Assembly (NCBI GenBank): GCA_037179515.1 | Contig: JAXCGZ010019314.1 | Span: 1-64,000, forward strand | Reading direction: 5' to 3' | DNA from: Halocaridina rubra | Lineage: Eukaryota > Arthropoda > Malacostraca > Decapoda > Atyidae | DNA: 64,000 nucleotides | Shown: positions 15,229 through 27,838 of the stretch, piece after piece | How positions within the stretch are numbered: position 1 is the first letter of the stretch | Layout: every line of letters starts with the position of its first letter | Notes under the pieces: generated by a model | Databases searched by the model: none | Seen by the model: the letters and a program-made list of their open reading frames with translations, nothing else | Told to the model about the DNA's origin: nothing | Translations under genes and position numbers: made by a program

Positions 15229-15942
15229 TTGCTAACCTTTTTCTCCAAATGTATTATGTTGATTTTGTTCAAGAGCAACTATTCAAGTGTTTTTACTTCA
15301 ATAATTTTTTGTGTAGTAATTGTTCTTTTCAAGTTATATGGAAGCAGAATTAGGCTAGCAGCTGGTAACAGATGGTTTGATATTTTGTTTACTTTTTTGT
15401 AAGTTGAAGTCGAAACGTTAATTTAAACATTGATGTAATTTTTACCTGTCCTGCTGACCAAGAAATTAGTATTTGAACAATGCAGAGAATTCTCTAGATT
15501 ACTTTTAGTTATTAAATTTCTCCGGTAATCGATTGGAATCTGATTGTTGAAGTACATCGTAAGTTTCTATAATAACTTGCAAGCTGTTATTTTGGATGTA
15601 TAATTTGAAAGTCTTTCCAGATTTTGTGCTGCTTTGTTCATTATTGTTATCCTTGTTGCAGTTAATGATATTTTCGAACATTACTGTTATAACTGCTACA
15701 GTTCTTGCTAGTTTTGTCATTATCGTAGTATGTATATTATTTCTACACAGTTAAATCATTATTGTGTCCATTGATGTTTATATTGTTAGTTTGGTCTTCA
15801 TTGTTACCATTACTGCAATTATCACTTTTTAGTCAATGTCTGTTCTCTTTTAGACTTGACCACCAACTCGATGAATAAATAGGAAAACGGTAGAGGTGGT
15901 TCTATTTGACCTGTTTCTGGTAGTCCAGTCATTGTCCGAATT
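15229..15942 (+). repeat. BEL/Pao 5' LTR
   Basis: Begins TTGCTAACCTTTTTCTCC and ends TGTCCGAATT. It aligns along its length with 22371-23086, with shared blocks such as ATTAGTATTTGAACAATGCA and GTGCTGCTTTGTTCATTATT. Internal sequence follows at 15943. Confidence 0.88.
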
Positions 15943-15959
15943 AGTGAAGTGATCAACCG

Positions 15960-17400
15960 ATGTTAGCCATGAAAAATACTAAGCACAAGGGGTATGGCAG
16001 ACTCAATAAAAACCACTGGTACATCAAGGCCCAACTGACACGAGTACTCAATGGACTTAAGCAGCTAGACAAAAACAGGTCCACTGATACTGAAGAAGTA
16101 AACTGCAAGCTTGAGATGACAGTGGATTGGATCAGAAATATTCAAGATATCTTGGGTACGATGGAGGCCTATCTCATCAAGAATGATTTAGCTTGTTCAG
16201 ACGATGGTGAAATGACTGGGTGGGCAAAGAATTTTGAAGTACAGATGCAGGAGCTTGATTTGTAGGCCATCCACATGTCTTTTCTTCATTCAAAGCTGCT
16301 AGTTCGGTGTTCAAGTGCTATAACATATTCAAAAATATGTTTGGAAACTCCTACCAAGGATGAGGAAATACTGAACTCATTGACAAGCTTACAAAGAGAC
16401 TTAATGATACAAAGGTTAATGATTCAAGATCCACTATTAAGATGCCTGAGCTTTCAGCACCACATTGGGAGAGGACTCCCAAAAATTTTCGGTCATGGAA
16501 AATGTGTATAGACCAGTACTTTGAGTCTGTGGGTGTTACAGGGAATAAGGAGATACTCATGATAGTTTGAGTGGTGGAACATGATCCAAAACAGTACAAT
16601 ATCTAAAGATGACTGTAGTTCTGTTGAGGGTGAGAATGGGGCTTGGGCACGTCTACATGAAAAGGTCCCAACATCCGCCAACATAAATGTCCTGCTTGGA
16701 CTCGAATCCCCTAAGTCTATGAAGTCAACAACAACTAGGAAAATGAGCTCTGTCTTGGATGAGCTTACTGCTTTTGCAAGACGAATGCTAGAGCTCAACA
16801 AAGAGCAGGAACTGAAGTCATACATAACAAATGAAGTTGCAAGTCGAAAAATATTGACCCTGATTTATATTTCAAGTACATGTGACAAGAAGATGGCCAA
16901 CCATCTATAACTGGCTTGAACAAGTTTCTCTGGAAAGAAGCAAAAGCTAGGGACTGTTATAAACAGCCCCACACTCTTAGCAGTACTTCTCACAGGACTG
17001 GAGCACATCATATTGTTGGTCAGAGTACTGATGGAGAGTGAGCCTCTATAATTCTGTTCCACCAATTCAGTTCTTCACTTCCAACCTTCCCCTTGCAGCT
17101 GCCTGCACATCTACAAATTACATGTGTCCATACTCGTTTTGCCCATGATAGCTCAGACCTATTGTTATAAGGTGTCCAAATTTTGTTTCTAAAAATAATG
17201 AAGAAAGTAAAATCATGTTCTTGAGTACCAAGAGATATCTATTCTGTTTCAGGGCCATTCACAATCCAGCCAAGATAAGAAACATTGTGAAGCCTGTCAG
17301 CTTTTCCATCATCGCATGGTGGCCTGCCCTAAAGTAGTTGCTGCTAGAGATAAGATTCCTGGTGCATTCAAATCTACAGTCTAGCAGGGAGTCATTCAGG
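15960..17400 (+). pseudogene. BEL/Pao gag remnant
   Basis: The first frame (15960-16265, 101 codons) starts 17 bp after the LTR and contains QLTRVLNGLKQLDKNRST, a helical N-terminal gag segment. The central capsid-like core is recognisable near 16430-16540 (KMPELSAPHWERTPKNFRSW). A zinc knuckle of exact CX2CX4HX4C spacing lies near 17300 (CEACQLFHHRMVAC). Stops separate all three parts. Gag would package the element RNA in a cytoplasmic particle. Confidence 0.7.
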
Positions 17401-17499
17401 ACTTTGTGCCAACCAGGCAGGAGGTGTTACATCAGTTGCTTCTGGACAGGATACTAGTTCCACTCAGGCAGCAGCTCCAGCTCCTGATCCTACAGTAGG

Positions 17500-19090
17500 G
17501 CTGCCAGGGAATCTTTCTTCAATGTCCTCAAGAACTCTTCACCATATTTACCCACCAAAAGCCTACCTCGAAATACAAGATGCAATTGGTAATTGCCATA
17601 AACTCGTGGCCTTCCTTTATACAGGTGTTGATACAACATTAATGAAGCTGTCCACAATGAAGGGCCTTGACTTGGCAGGATATCCATTCATGTTTACCTA
17701 TGGTACTGCTGGTGGGGATATAGTAATGGAAGCTACTGCCAGGTATACAGTTAGAGTTTGATCAGCACATAAAATTACTGTCTAAGATTTCATGCCAATA
17801 GTCCTTCTGTAGGTGAAGATATCTTTGATAAATATTACTATTTTGTTGTAGCTAAAGGATCATTACCCAAAGAAGAAGCAGAGATTGATATTCTGATTGG
17901 ATATAATCATCAAAATCTTGCAATGTTTCTTGAAACAGTAAAGGCATTAGTTAACCCAGAGTTGTCTCCAGTTGCCACAAGAAGTGGATGATCTTCAACA
18001 GCTCTGTACATCTGATGAAGTTGGGGTTAAGAGGAGAATTGTGTGTATGTTCAGAGAGTGAAATTGCCTAATCTCAGTTTATTAAACACTGTCAGGAGAG
18101 ACTTCATGTAAATAAGTAAGGCTGCATCTTGTAGAGATGTTGCGGATGCCAGATTTTCATGAGGTATTGGAGTCTAATAGATTTGAAGCAGAGATGCACC
18201 TGTTAACTCAAGAAAAGCCACTTATCAAAAAGGGAACATTTGACGATTGCAACGTAGAGATAAAGAAACTAATTGATAATGGCTTTGTTTGTGAATTATC
18301 CCCTAATCAGTGCAGTGATGAGTGCTGGTATCTGCAGTACCATGCAATATATCAGCCATATAAGACAACAATGACACGGATTATTTGGAATTCCGCAGCT
18401 AAGTTTAAGGGATGGTGCTAAAATGATGGATTCCACGAAGGACCTAGTTTCTTGAACTCACTTCTTCAGTGTCTCCTTCACTGGAAGTTGGAAGACATAA
18501 TGGTTGCTGGGGATGTAAAAATGATGTTTAACCAGATCTTGCTGGCTATACAGGATCAAAAGTATTATTGTTTTGTTTGGCACTTTAGTAACTGAAGCTC
18601 TTCTATTCGTTACTGGTAGCAGTTGTGCCTACCTTTCGGTGATAAACCAGCATAAGACATTGCCATGATGGCTGTCTCTTGGCAAAGGCCGCAAAAGATA
18701 CTGCAACCATGGGAGCACACGTTATTAAGGATCGCATGTGTACGGATGATGTGGCTACTTTATTTGCAGAGACAAGTATGGCAGATGAAGCTATAAATCA
18801 AGTAGATTTTATATTAGGACAAGGTTCCTTTTGGATCAAGGAGTGGCAATCCAGCAATTCTCTATTTTACATTTACCATGGAAATGAGGAAACTAGAGTT
18901 CTTGGTCACTTGTGAAACAAAGTTCGAGATACTATGACAGTTCAAATTAGCCTACTTCATGAGAATCTTGTGAATATAACAAAGAGGGAGGCTGCTGGAT
19001 TAGTGGCCAAGTTGTAGGATCCCAGGTATGTTATGGGCTTCTGGAATCGGTCGGGATGATGAGTTGGATGAGGTACAGACAGCCGCGTGG
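17500..19090 (+). pseudogene. BEL/Pao pol remnant: protease and reverse transcriptase
   Basis: The protease region at 17522-17761 shows FLYTGVDTTLMKLSTMKGL where the family has a D-T-G catalytic triplet, so the catalytic aspartate is replaced by Tyr. The RT starts near 18137 (LTQEKPLIKKGTFDDCNVEI, then IIWNSAAKFKGWC) and continues as FLNSLLQCLLHWKLEDIMVA and GDVKMMFNQI, the BEL/Pao version of motif A. The region around 18715-18915 corresponds to the DD box and thumb; the frame there (ILGQGSFWIKEWQSSN) is a typical thumb. Several stops are present. Confidence 0.75.
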
Positions 19091-19154
19091 AGAGTGCATA
19101 GTCAAGAAATTAATCAGTTGATTGGATATTCACTTTACTGAAGATTGAGACCAG

Positions 19155-20585
19155 AACAAACAAACAAACAAACATTTATTTCCAGTTTTGTACAATGGCT
19201 ATTCTTATATAATTTAAGAGTAACTTATAAGTAGACATGGAACTGAACGAATAAGAGGGTAATACATACAGTTAAAATGAATATAGCTTTCCTAGAAAAT
19301 AATAATACTGTAATAAGAATGTTAACAATAATGTTAATAATAAAGTAGCATTAACAACGCTTGATACAGGATCGTTATTATCCGCATCATCACCATATAT
19401 TCATTCCTTACAATGAGAATAATTAGTTCTTAACTTAGAGAGCAAAGAAGGCAATATCAGTTTACATATAGAAAGGTTAGTGTTAAAGGAAATTGCATTA
19501 AATCATTAAGTTTATTCTATGCGTGAGTAGCAACTATTTGTCCAAAAGAAAACTATATAGTTTGCCTTTGAAAGCTGCGAAGGAGAATTAATTTTTAAGA
19601 TGCTCTGGAATATTGTTTCAGAGTGTTGGCCCTTTAATAGTAATCATCTTTGAACCTGTTTATGTGTTTGTTCTCTGAATAAAGAGCTCACTACTCTGGC
19701 TTGTGTTGGTTCCCCTTATATTCCTGACTGTTTTTATATCAAAGCCAGCTAGGATAATGATGGTCCAAAATTTTGTATACAAAAACATAAATAGCATAGG
19801 TAACCCTTGTTTTCTGCCAGCAGCCACCCAAGTATTTTGAGAGCTGGTGTGATGTGGTCATATTTTCTTATTCCTCCCAGGGCAACTCGAGCTGCAAAAT
19901 TAATAAGCTTCTGTATTCTGTTTATCTGAGTCTTAGTGGTAGCTCCCCAAACAGTTGTGCAGTAATTAATGTGACATAGGGCTAGAGATTCAACAACAGT
20001 TATTTGAGTGGTAGTCTCAAAATTGTCTTTTATGCATGATAAGTACATTAGTGTTCCTGTAACTTTTTGCACCCTACATCCATATGGGAATCAAACAACA
20101 TGTAGTTATCAAAATGAATTCCTAGATTTTTTACTGTTTTGCTAGGTGTAATGATATTGCCGCAAAAATTAATTGTTGTGTTTTCTGGAATTTTTGTTAT
20201 ATGGAACCTTGAGCCAATAAACATGCATTGTGTTTTACTTCCATTAATTAACAACCCAATTTTTTGAAAATAGGTTTTTATTTTTGACAGAGTGTTTCTG
20301 CTCTTAAGGTTAGCTCTGGGAGATTATTAATATCACCACTAAGGAGTAGTTGAGTGTCATCTGCTTATTGTAAGACTAAACAGTCAGAAGTGAAAGAAGA
20401 TAGATCATTTATGTAAATGGAGAAGAGGACAGGATCAAGTACTGATCCTTGTGGAACACCAAATGATACATTTTTTTGCGTAACAATAGTGCTGTTAAGA
20501 GGGATAGACTGTGATTCAGTGATAATAGAAATAATGCCTTGTGGTCAGTGATCTGGTTGAGATGGGATACTTCCTGTGGTAAAGA
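19155..20585 (-). mobile_element. Non-LTR retrotransposon of a fourth family, 5' truncated
   Basis: The minus strand contains FGVPQGSVL (RT motif B) near 20450 and an ADDTQ box near 20370, then KTQCMFIGSR and VKNLGIHFDNYM (20254-20048), and the C-terminal block NYCTTVWGATTKTQINRIQK (20072-19749). The 3' end is an AAATAAATG + (TTTG)n tail, read on the plus strand as (ACAA)n from 19155. It interrupts the BEL/Pao pol gene. Fingers and endonuclease are missing. Jockey/CR1-group affinity is likely, but the family differs from the other three LINEs here. Confidence 0.75.
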
Positions 20586-22260
20586 ACTAATGTTTGCTAT
20601 TACAAAGTCCCTTTGTGCCACTAAAATTATGCTCCATCCCTAGATTTGAGCTTACTTCCACTGTCGTGATGGCACAGCTTGTGTCACTGGTTTTGAAAAC
20701 TTCAGATTCTGAAGTAATATTGTCCTGGGTCCATTCTCCAGCTTATACCTTTAAGCCATTTGTGTCTACTAGGGTCAAGAGAGTCAAGATGCTCTTTCAG
20801 GATATGCTACGAGTTCAGTTATATCCCATCAAAGTTGAATCCAGCAAATGTCTTCACTAAACCTTTGCATCCCTTTGACCTTCAAGAGTGGATTCTGGAC
20901 TCATTTTCCTTCAAGATAGCTCAAAACATTAGCCTTGCCAAGAGCCAACTATAAATCTGCTACAAAATGCTGCATAGTTAATGAATACAACTCAGGACCC
21001 CTCAGGAGAATCAATAATGTCAGAGTTCAGGCAGGAGAGCCATTTGAAGGAAGGTTTACAGAGCTATTTTCAGACTGGAACCGACTATTACTCATAGATC
21101 CTTATTGCCTCCGCTTCCTTGCCCGAGAAGGCCAACAAGAACGTCATCTGCCCTTCTCCTTCGGAATTGCGAGAAGCAATGCCAAAAGAATCTTCGTGAT
21201 CTAGCCAAGACTAATTTTAAGCTGATGAAGAAGTTAGATCCAAACCTAGCTGATCGAAGTGTTTTGAGGGCCAAAGACAGACTACAGAAACTTCAGAAGA
21301 ACAGAAGTACCCTGTTTAACCGATGAGGGGTTCTCCACTTGAAGAAACATTTTGCTAGCTGGGTTCATTGTTACCCTGGTCATCAAGGATACTGCTCTTA
21401 AACATGGAACCTATATTCTTGGAGAAACCATATTATTTAAAAAGATTGCTTTTAAGTGTTACTTTTGCAGAACTAGATGTATACTTCTGTTGAATCAGCA
21501 GATTGGAGTACTTCCCCGTTTTTGGAGAAACCCTTGGACTCCACCATTTAGTCATGTTACACTAGATTTCTTTGGACATGTTACTATAAAGTTCACCCTT
21601 AACACCAACTGTGAAAGAAGCATTATGATAGTGACCTGCACCAATACTCGTGTTATCTTCCTGGAGCTATATGACTACTTGTGGCATTCATCCTACTCTG
21701 ACTTTGAGTGGTAGGGGTTGCAATTTCGTTGGTGCTCATGAAAAGCTACGAAGATGGATAAGATCATGGGATGACATGAGAATTAAAGATAAACTTGTAA
21801 AATTTAGAGCGAAATTTGAATGGAAATTTAACACACACACTGCATCTCAAATGAATGATGTTGTTGAAGAATTGACATGAAATTGTCATCAGGGCCTTGA
21901 TGCCGTAGCTGATTACCATTACAGAAACACTGCTCTTTTTGTCAAATCTAGACTCCTTTTTCCTAATGGTCCAGACCCTCTTTAATTACCACCAGTAGCA
22001 GGTAACGATATACTTTTCCCTCGTGGACAACCTTCAGTTCTTCAACCACAGGAAGCCATCACAAAGGACCTACAGAGCATGGATGACTTAGTACAATGGA
22101 GAATTCAGGCATTTTGGGAAACTTGGCACTGTAATATGTCACCTCAGTCCATACAGAGATCAAAATGGTTTCATCAAAGAGATAATCTACAAGCTGTTGA
22201 TTTGGCTGAAGGGTGGTATTGCTCCAAGTGGCTTTTGGAAGCATGATTTTGTGGACTCTG
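20586..22260 (+). pseudogene. BEL/Pao pol remnant: RNase H and integrase
   Basis: Continuation of the pol gene after the nested LINE. RNase H remains at 20594-20954: FELTSTVVMAQLVSLVLKTS, ILSWVHSPAYTFKPFVSTRV and YIPSKLNPANVFTKPLHP. Integrase: a zinc-binding-like segment with CYFCRTRC near 21455-21480 and the core start PFSHVTLDFFGHVTIKF near 21545-21600 with the first catalytic Asp. A later segment near 21720 (GCNFVGAHEKL) holds the position of the second catalytic residue (D replaced by C/N context). A C-terminal piece near 22085-22160 has QWRIQAFWETWH. Many stops. Confidence 0.75.
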
Positions 22261-22370
22261 TTTACTCAGGTAGGGATGGACTTGTTTGAAAGGCTACCAT
22301 AAGAACAGTAGAAAATGGGAGAATTTCTACTGTTCACATCTAGGTGGGAGCGTATTATTTTTCCCAGAGT

Positions 22371-23086
22371 TTGTTAACCTTTTTTTCTCCAAATGTGTTA
22401 TACTGGTTTTGTTCAAGAGAAACTATTCAAGTATTTTTGTTCAGATAAGTTGTCGTGTAGTTATTGCCCGTATCCAGTTATATGGAAGCAAAAATAGGCT
22501 ACCAGCTGTTGACACTTGGTTTCTTGTTTTGATTACTTTCTTTTTCAGTTGAAGTCGAAACATTAAGTTGAACATTCATGTTATTTTTACTTGTGGTGCC
22601 CACCAAGAAATTAGTATTTGAACAATGCAGAGATTTCTCTAGACTATTTCTAGCTGTTATTTTTCTCGGAATATTGATTGGCACCAATTTGTTGAAAGAC
22701 ATAATAAGTTTCTATATGAGCCTGCAAGCTGTTGCTATGGTTGTAAAATTTGGAAGTCTTTCCAGATTATGTGCTGCTTTGTTCATTATTGCTATCCTTA
22801 TTGCAGTTAGAAATATTATCGATCATTATTGATATAACTGCTACAGTTCGTGCTATTTTTGTCATTATCGTTAGTATGTCAATCATTTTTCCATATTTTA
22901 ATCATTATTGTGGTCATTGCTGGTTGCACTGCTAGTTTGTTCACCATTGTTACTATTACTGAAATTATTACTGTATTGTCAATGTCTGTTCTCTTGTAGA
23001 CTTCACCAACTCGATGAATATATAGGAAAATGATAGAGGTAGTTCTCTCTGACATACTTCTGTGTAATCCAATCAATGACCGAATT
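22371..23086 (+). repeat. BEL/Pao 3' LTR
   Basis: Counterpart of 15229-15942, starting TTGTTAACC and ending TGACCGAATT, followed by the AAACC duplication. Confidence 0.88.
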
Positions 23087-24115
23087 AAACCCTATCAAGG
23101 AGATAAGTAAGAAAATGCACCCCAGATGTGCGAGCAGTATTCTAAGTAAAATCGGATAAGACCTTTATAGATTTTAAGTATCTTCAAAGAGGAAAAGAAA
23201 TGATGAAAATGAATCAGCACTCCCAATGTTTTGGACTGAGATTTAAAAATTTGGATTATCTGAATACTCCAAGACAAGTAAGAGGCTATCTGGAAACCTA
23301 ATTTGTTAATAGACTTAAAAGGCTAAATTTTGTTAGTTTTAAAGACAATAGGAATGTCAAGCAGAGAAGGTATAGCTAGAACTGTGTCTTGGAGGCATTA
23401 ACTATAAAAAAAAAAAAAATTGGGGTACCCCACTCAGATACCCTCTGCAAATTGGAGTTGAAAGTTGTAAAAAAAAAAAAAAAAAAAGTAATATGAGACT
23501 GAGAATAAGTAGCAGATGCAGGTTTGAAGAGTAGACAGGAAAAATGAAGGGTAGAATCGTCGCCAAATTAATAAAGAAGAGAGGAGGATGGAGACTGAAG
23601 AAAATCGTTGATGAAGAGAAGGAACAGAGTAGGTTAAAGAACAGAGTCCTGTGGAACAGTACTAGTAACAGGGAATGAGCTAGATGTTGCACCCTCAGCA
23701 ACAGCAGATATAAAGTGGTTAGAAAGAAAATTGGAAATCAGAGAACAGAGAGAAGGGGTACAGCCATAAGCAAGGAGATTGATTAACAGAGCCTTATGCC
23801 AGACTCTGTCAAAAACCTTTTAGATATCAAGGGCGACAACAAAGGATTCCTTATAGTTCCTTAGAGAAGATGACCATATATGAATATGATAGTTCAGGAG
23901 GTCACCAGTTGATCTTGTCTTGCGAAAGCTGTACTGTTGTTAAGAGATAAGCAAGTTAGATTTAAAATATTTCAAGGAGTGAGAATTGAGGAAACTTTCG
24001 AACACTTTAGTGATAGCAAAGGTCAGTGCGATAATTTGGTAGTTGGAAGGAATAGTGTCACCCTTATCAAGCCAGGGCATGATGAAAACAAAAAGTAAAG
24101 ACAACAAAGATGGAG
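23087..24115 (-). mobile_element. Jockey/I-like LINE J1, 5' part with RT remnant
   Basis: The frame at 23277-23095 (LKIYKGLIRFYLEYCSHIWG) is the segment directly upstream of the C-terminal piece at 15225. Further right on the minus strand are stretches equivalent to the YADD, SGVPQGS-type and DISKAFDRVWH regions of the copy at 41041 (around 23650-23850), broken by A tracts and frameshifts. Together with 14641-15228 it forms one 5'-truncated element of about 1.6 kb. Confidence 0.82.
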
Positions 24116-24120
24116 AGTGA

Positions 24121-25528
24121 TGTAATTGCCAAATTGTAATTACCTAATTGTGCTTACGGAAAAGAGCCCTATGCTTGTAATTCTCCGTCTCCTAATTGGT
24201 TCCATTTTTGTACTCTTTCATACTGATCATACTTGTTCTTAAAACTATGGATTAAGTTAACATTAACTACCTCGTCGCTTAGCCAATTCCAATCATCACC
24301 TACTCTTATACTAATAAAGTACTACCTTACATCCTGCAAAGAAGTTTTCTTATGAAGCTTCACTATATGACCACGAGTTCTAGTGTCAGCCAAATCAAAA
24401 TATCAATTCCTATCCACTGTCATATCATGAAGGAATTTAAAAACCGCCCCCATATCCTCCTTCATTCTTCTAGCTTAGAATCATAGTAAGTCTAATTCCC
24501 ACAGACTCTCACCATAACCGAGATTGCGTATTTTTGGCACCAGTTTCGTGGCATGTCTTTGAACTTTTTCCTGATTAATTATGTACTTTTTCAAGTGTGG
24601 ATTCCAAAAGGGGGCTGTATATTCAAGCTTTGGCCTTATATAGGTTATGTATATATTTGTGTACATTTCCTTTTCCTTGTGTCAGAAGGCTACCCTTACA
24701 TTTGCTAAGCAAGCATATGTTGTCCTTACTATGCCATTTATATGCATTTCTGGAGACAAATCTGCCAGTACATTTACTCCTAGATCTCTCTTATTCTCTC
24801 TTTCTCTTGAAGTTCTGGTCCTGCTATTGAGCATCCAAGCTTGGGCGTTCTCGCTTTTGTACCCATTCTCATTCCTTAAATTTAGAGGTACAGAATTTCA
24901 TTAGCCACTTTTCTGACCTCTCACGCAGATTATTTAGGTATTCCTGAAGTTCTCTACCATTGTCCTTATTTCTTACTTTTATCATATTCTTTGCATCATC
25001 TACAAACTTATTCATGAATAAATTTACAGACTCTGGTAGGTCAGTTACATATATTAGAAACAAAAGTGGCCCTAAGTCTGAAACTTTTGGAACCCCACTA
25101 CTAACCGTCCTCCATTCAGACGCTGAGTGTCTTACTCTAATCCTCTGTTCCCTTCCCTCTAAATAAGTTTTTATATAGTCCAAGAAATTACCACCTATTC
25201 TCGCCATTACTCGCAGCTTCTTAGTAAGTCTACTATGTAGAACCGCATCAAATGCCTTCTGGAAGTTTAGGAATATACAATTCACCCAGCCCTCTCTTTC
25301 CTGTAAAATCTGGCTAACCTCATCATAAAATTCTAATAAGTTTATTATAGTTGATCTGCCTTCTCTGAAGCCATATTGTCTCTGACAGAAACTTGAAGGA
25401 TTCTAAGTGAAGAGAAATTTGATTTCTTAGTAGCTTCTCCAAAAGTTTGCAAACTATGTTGGTCAAGGAATCAGGCCTATGGTTTAGAGAATTATCCCTC
25501 CTTCCCTTTTTGAAGATAGGCAATTATT
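24121..25528 (-). mobile_element. CR1/L2-like LINE copy C6, 3' part
   Basis: Starts with the family 3' repeats (AATTGTAATTACCTAATTGTG). Frames 24666-24481, 25285-24869 and 25523-25323 cover the C-terminal block, motifs A to C (FLNFQKAFDAVLH, SGVPKVSDLGPLLF, FVDDAKNM) and PIFKKGRRDNSLNHRPDSLT. The catalytic ADD reads VDD. It is interrupted at 25528 by copy C7 and resumes near 26626. Confidence 0.8.
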
Positions 25529-26490
25529 TTTGCTTACCTGTTTGTGCTTACGGGAAAGAGCTCCAAGCTCGTAACTTACCGTCTCCTGATCGGTACCATT
25601 TTGTCCTTAAAGCTATGGATTGAGCTACTTAACTACCTCCTGGCTTAGCGAATTCCAATTATCAACTACTTATTCACTAAAAAAGTACTTCCTTACATAC
25701 TGCAAAAAAAGTTTTCTTACGAATCTTCAAACTATGACCTCTAGTTCTAGTGCCAGCCATATCAGAATATCGATCCCTATCCACTCTGTCATAACCATGA
25801 AGGAATTTAAAAACTGTCAAAATATCTCCCCTCACTAGATTCGAGTGATGGAAAGTCTGATTCCCTCAGCCTCTCAACATAACTGAGATTGTGTATTTCT
25901 GGCACCAGCTTTGTGGCATGTCTTTGAACTTTTTCCAGCCTAACTACGTGCTTTTCCAAGTGCGGATTCCAATTGTGGGCTGCATATTCAAGTTTTGGCT
26001 TCACATAGGTCATATAAATATTTATGAACATTTCCTTATCCATGTGCCTGAAAGCTACCCTTACATTTGATAAGAAAGCATATGCTACCCTAACTATGCC
26101 ATTTATATGCATTTTCCGGAGACAAATCGGTCAGTATGTTTACTCCTAGATCTCTCTCATTGTCTATCTCTTGAAGTTCTACTCCTGCCACCGAGTAGTC
26201 AAGCTTGGGCCTTCTTGCACTTGTACCCATTCTCATTATCTTACATTTTGAAGTATTGAGTTTTATAAGCCACTTTTCTGACCACTCATGCAGACTATTT
26301 AGATCTTTTTGAAGTTCTCTACCATTGTTTTTGTCTCTTACTTTCTTCACAATCTTTGTATCATCATTAATTTTGATGCAATCTCCTTTCAGATAGTTAC
26401 TTCTCATGTCCTTAGTACCTCTTCTATAAGGCAAAACATCCTCTATGATATACTCCATCAACAACACCATGTGTTTAAACTGTCTACTGG
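25529..26490 (-). mobile_element. CR1/L2-like LINE copy C7, internally deleted
   Basis: Begins at a truncated family 3' end (GTGCTTACGGGAAAGAGCTCC), reads the C-terminal RT block (26112-25807) and the region after the ADD box (26370-26120, DDTKIVKKVRDKNNGRELQ), then jumps directly into the end of the endonuclease (MEYIIEDVLPYRRGTKDMRS). About 1.2 kb of RT is missing at the join near 26365. Confidence 0.75.
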
Positions 26491-26625
26491 GAAGGTTACT
26501 GCTATGTCTGGTCACCACAGTGGGAGGTTTGGGCTTGCACCAGCTGACGCCCGCCAGAGCAGGGGCGACGCCTCTGATAAGAGGGCTAAAACCCAGCAAA
26601 CTTTAACTTTAACTTTAATGCCGGC
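26491..26625 (+). mobile_element. Short GC-rich retroelement tail ending in (CTTTAA)n
   Basis: A ~130-bp block (TGGTCACCACAGTGGGAGG to GGGCTAAAACCCAGCAAA) foreign to the CR1 text on either side. It ends in three CTTTAA units, consistent with a 5'-truncated LINE or SINE with a short-repeat tail. No second copy is in the window, so the family is unknown. Confidence 0.5.
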
Positions 26626-27838
26626 CAATGAGCACCTATCTCTGCAATCTAAGGAGATGGGGTACTTTCTGCTGTATATACTGACGGTAACTTCTTGTTC
26701 AATTCATCGCAGATTTCTTCACCCATTTCAGTGGTACTTTCATCTTTAATTTAAAACCCGTTCTTTGACCTTTAGTTTTCCTCTGGTAAAGCTGTGGAAA
26801 TGTTTGGGTTTTTCTTTAGCATTTGTGGTGATAGCCTTTCATAATCTCTCTCACCCTCTCTACTTTTGCATAGGTAATCATTTCTTGCTCATTTATAAGG
26901 CTGCAAGGCATTTATGCTTTTTCTCCTCCTATGCCTTTTCCAGCATTTGTCACTCCACGCCTTAGCTCTCTTACACTCTTCATTGAACCAATTCTCTCTA
27001 GCATGAATAACTTTTATTTTGGCAGAAAGTATATATCAAGTTACTATCTTCCCATATTCCTCACAAAAGATGTCATACATGTCTAGCACAGATTTGTTGT
27101 TAAATAAGTTTCTCCTGTCAATAACTGCAAACAGCTCATTAATTTTGATGCAATCTCTTTTCGGATACTCCTCCTCAGTACCTCTACTTTCAGGGAGAAC
27201 ATCTTTGATGTTATACACCATCAACAACATAAAGTGGCAACTCTTTCCAATTGGTGGCTCATACTATGTTTTTTCAAAAACCAACACATAATCTGAGAAT
27301 ACTGAACCAAACAGCAATGGCTCATCCCTACCCCTGACCCTCATTAGTTCCAGTTCATGATGGTGTAGGAAATTGCCTTGTATGCAATCTAGGAATATTG
27401 CCCCGAATGAGTCCTTCCCTCTGTGTGGATCAAGATTTTTCCAATCTATTTCTCAATTATTAAAATCTCCCATAAACAAAATCCTACATTTTCTCTCCCA
27501 TGCAGTGCTAACAACTGAGTTCATGACTTCGAAAATACCTACATGACTATCTTCATAAACTCCTAGCCTATGTTGGTTTCTTGGTAGGTTATTTACAACA
27601 ATTATTACAATGTTCTCTGGCCCGGTATTTATGCAAGCAACAAGAAATTTCATGAACTCACTTTCTATAGCAAAGTTTATTTCTTCAACCTGAGATCTTT
27701 CACTTATGAGCGTTGCTATCCCTCCACCAGTCCTCTCGGATCTTTCAACCCTTAATATTCTGAAGCCATTGGGAAAAACTGTGACACTGTTTAAGTCCAC
27801 ACTTAACTTGATCTCTGTAACCACTGCTGTAATATAGT
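26626..27838 (-). mobile_element. CR1/L2-like LINE copy C6, 5' part (endonuclease)
   Basis: The frame 27824-27453 matches the endonuclease of copy C4 from ITETKL to GDFNN, with FRILRVERSERTGGGIATLI, and 27230-27036 carries the post-endonuclease linker. The catalytic Glu at the TETK position is kept (VTEIKL). It is truncated near 27838 inside the endonuclease. Same element as 24121-25528. Confidence 0.78.

Larger units (their letters stand above)
15229..23086 (+). mobile_element. BEL/Pao LTR retrotransposon, decayed
   Basis: Two related ~715-bp LTRs flank gag, protease, reverse transcriptase, RNase H and integrase remnants in BEL/Pao order on the plus strand. The 5-bp TSD AAACC is intact. Stops and frameshifts are dense and the LTRs differ by many substitutions and small indels, so the insertion is old. 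A different LINE (19155-20585) lies within its RT/RNase H boundary. Confidence 0.9.
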
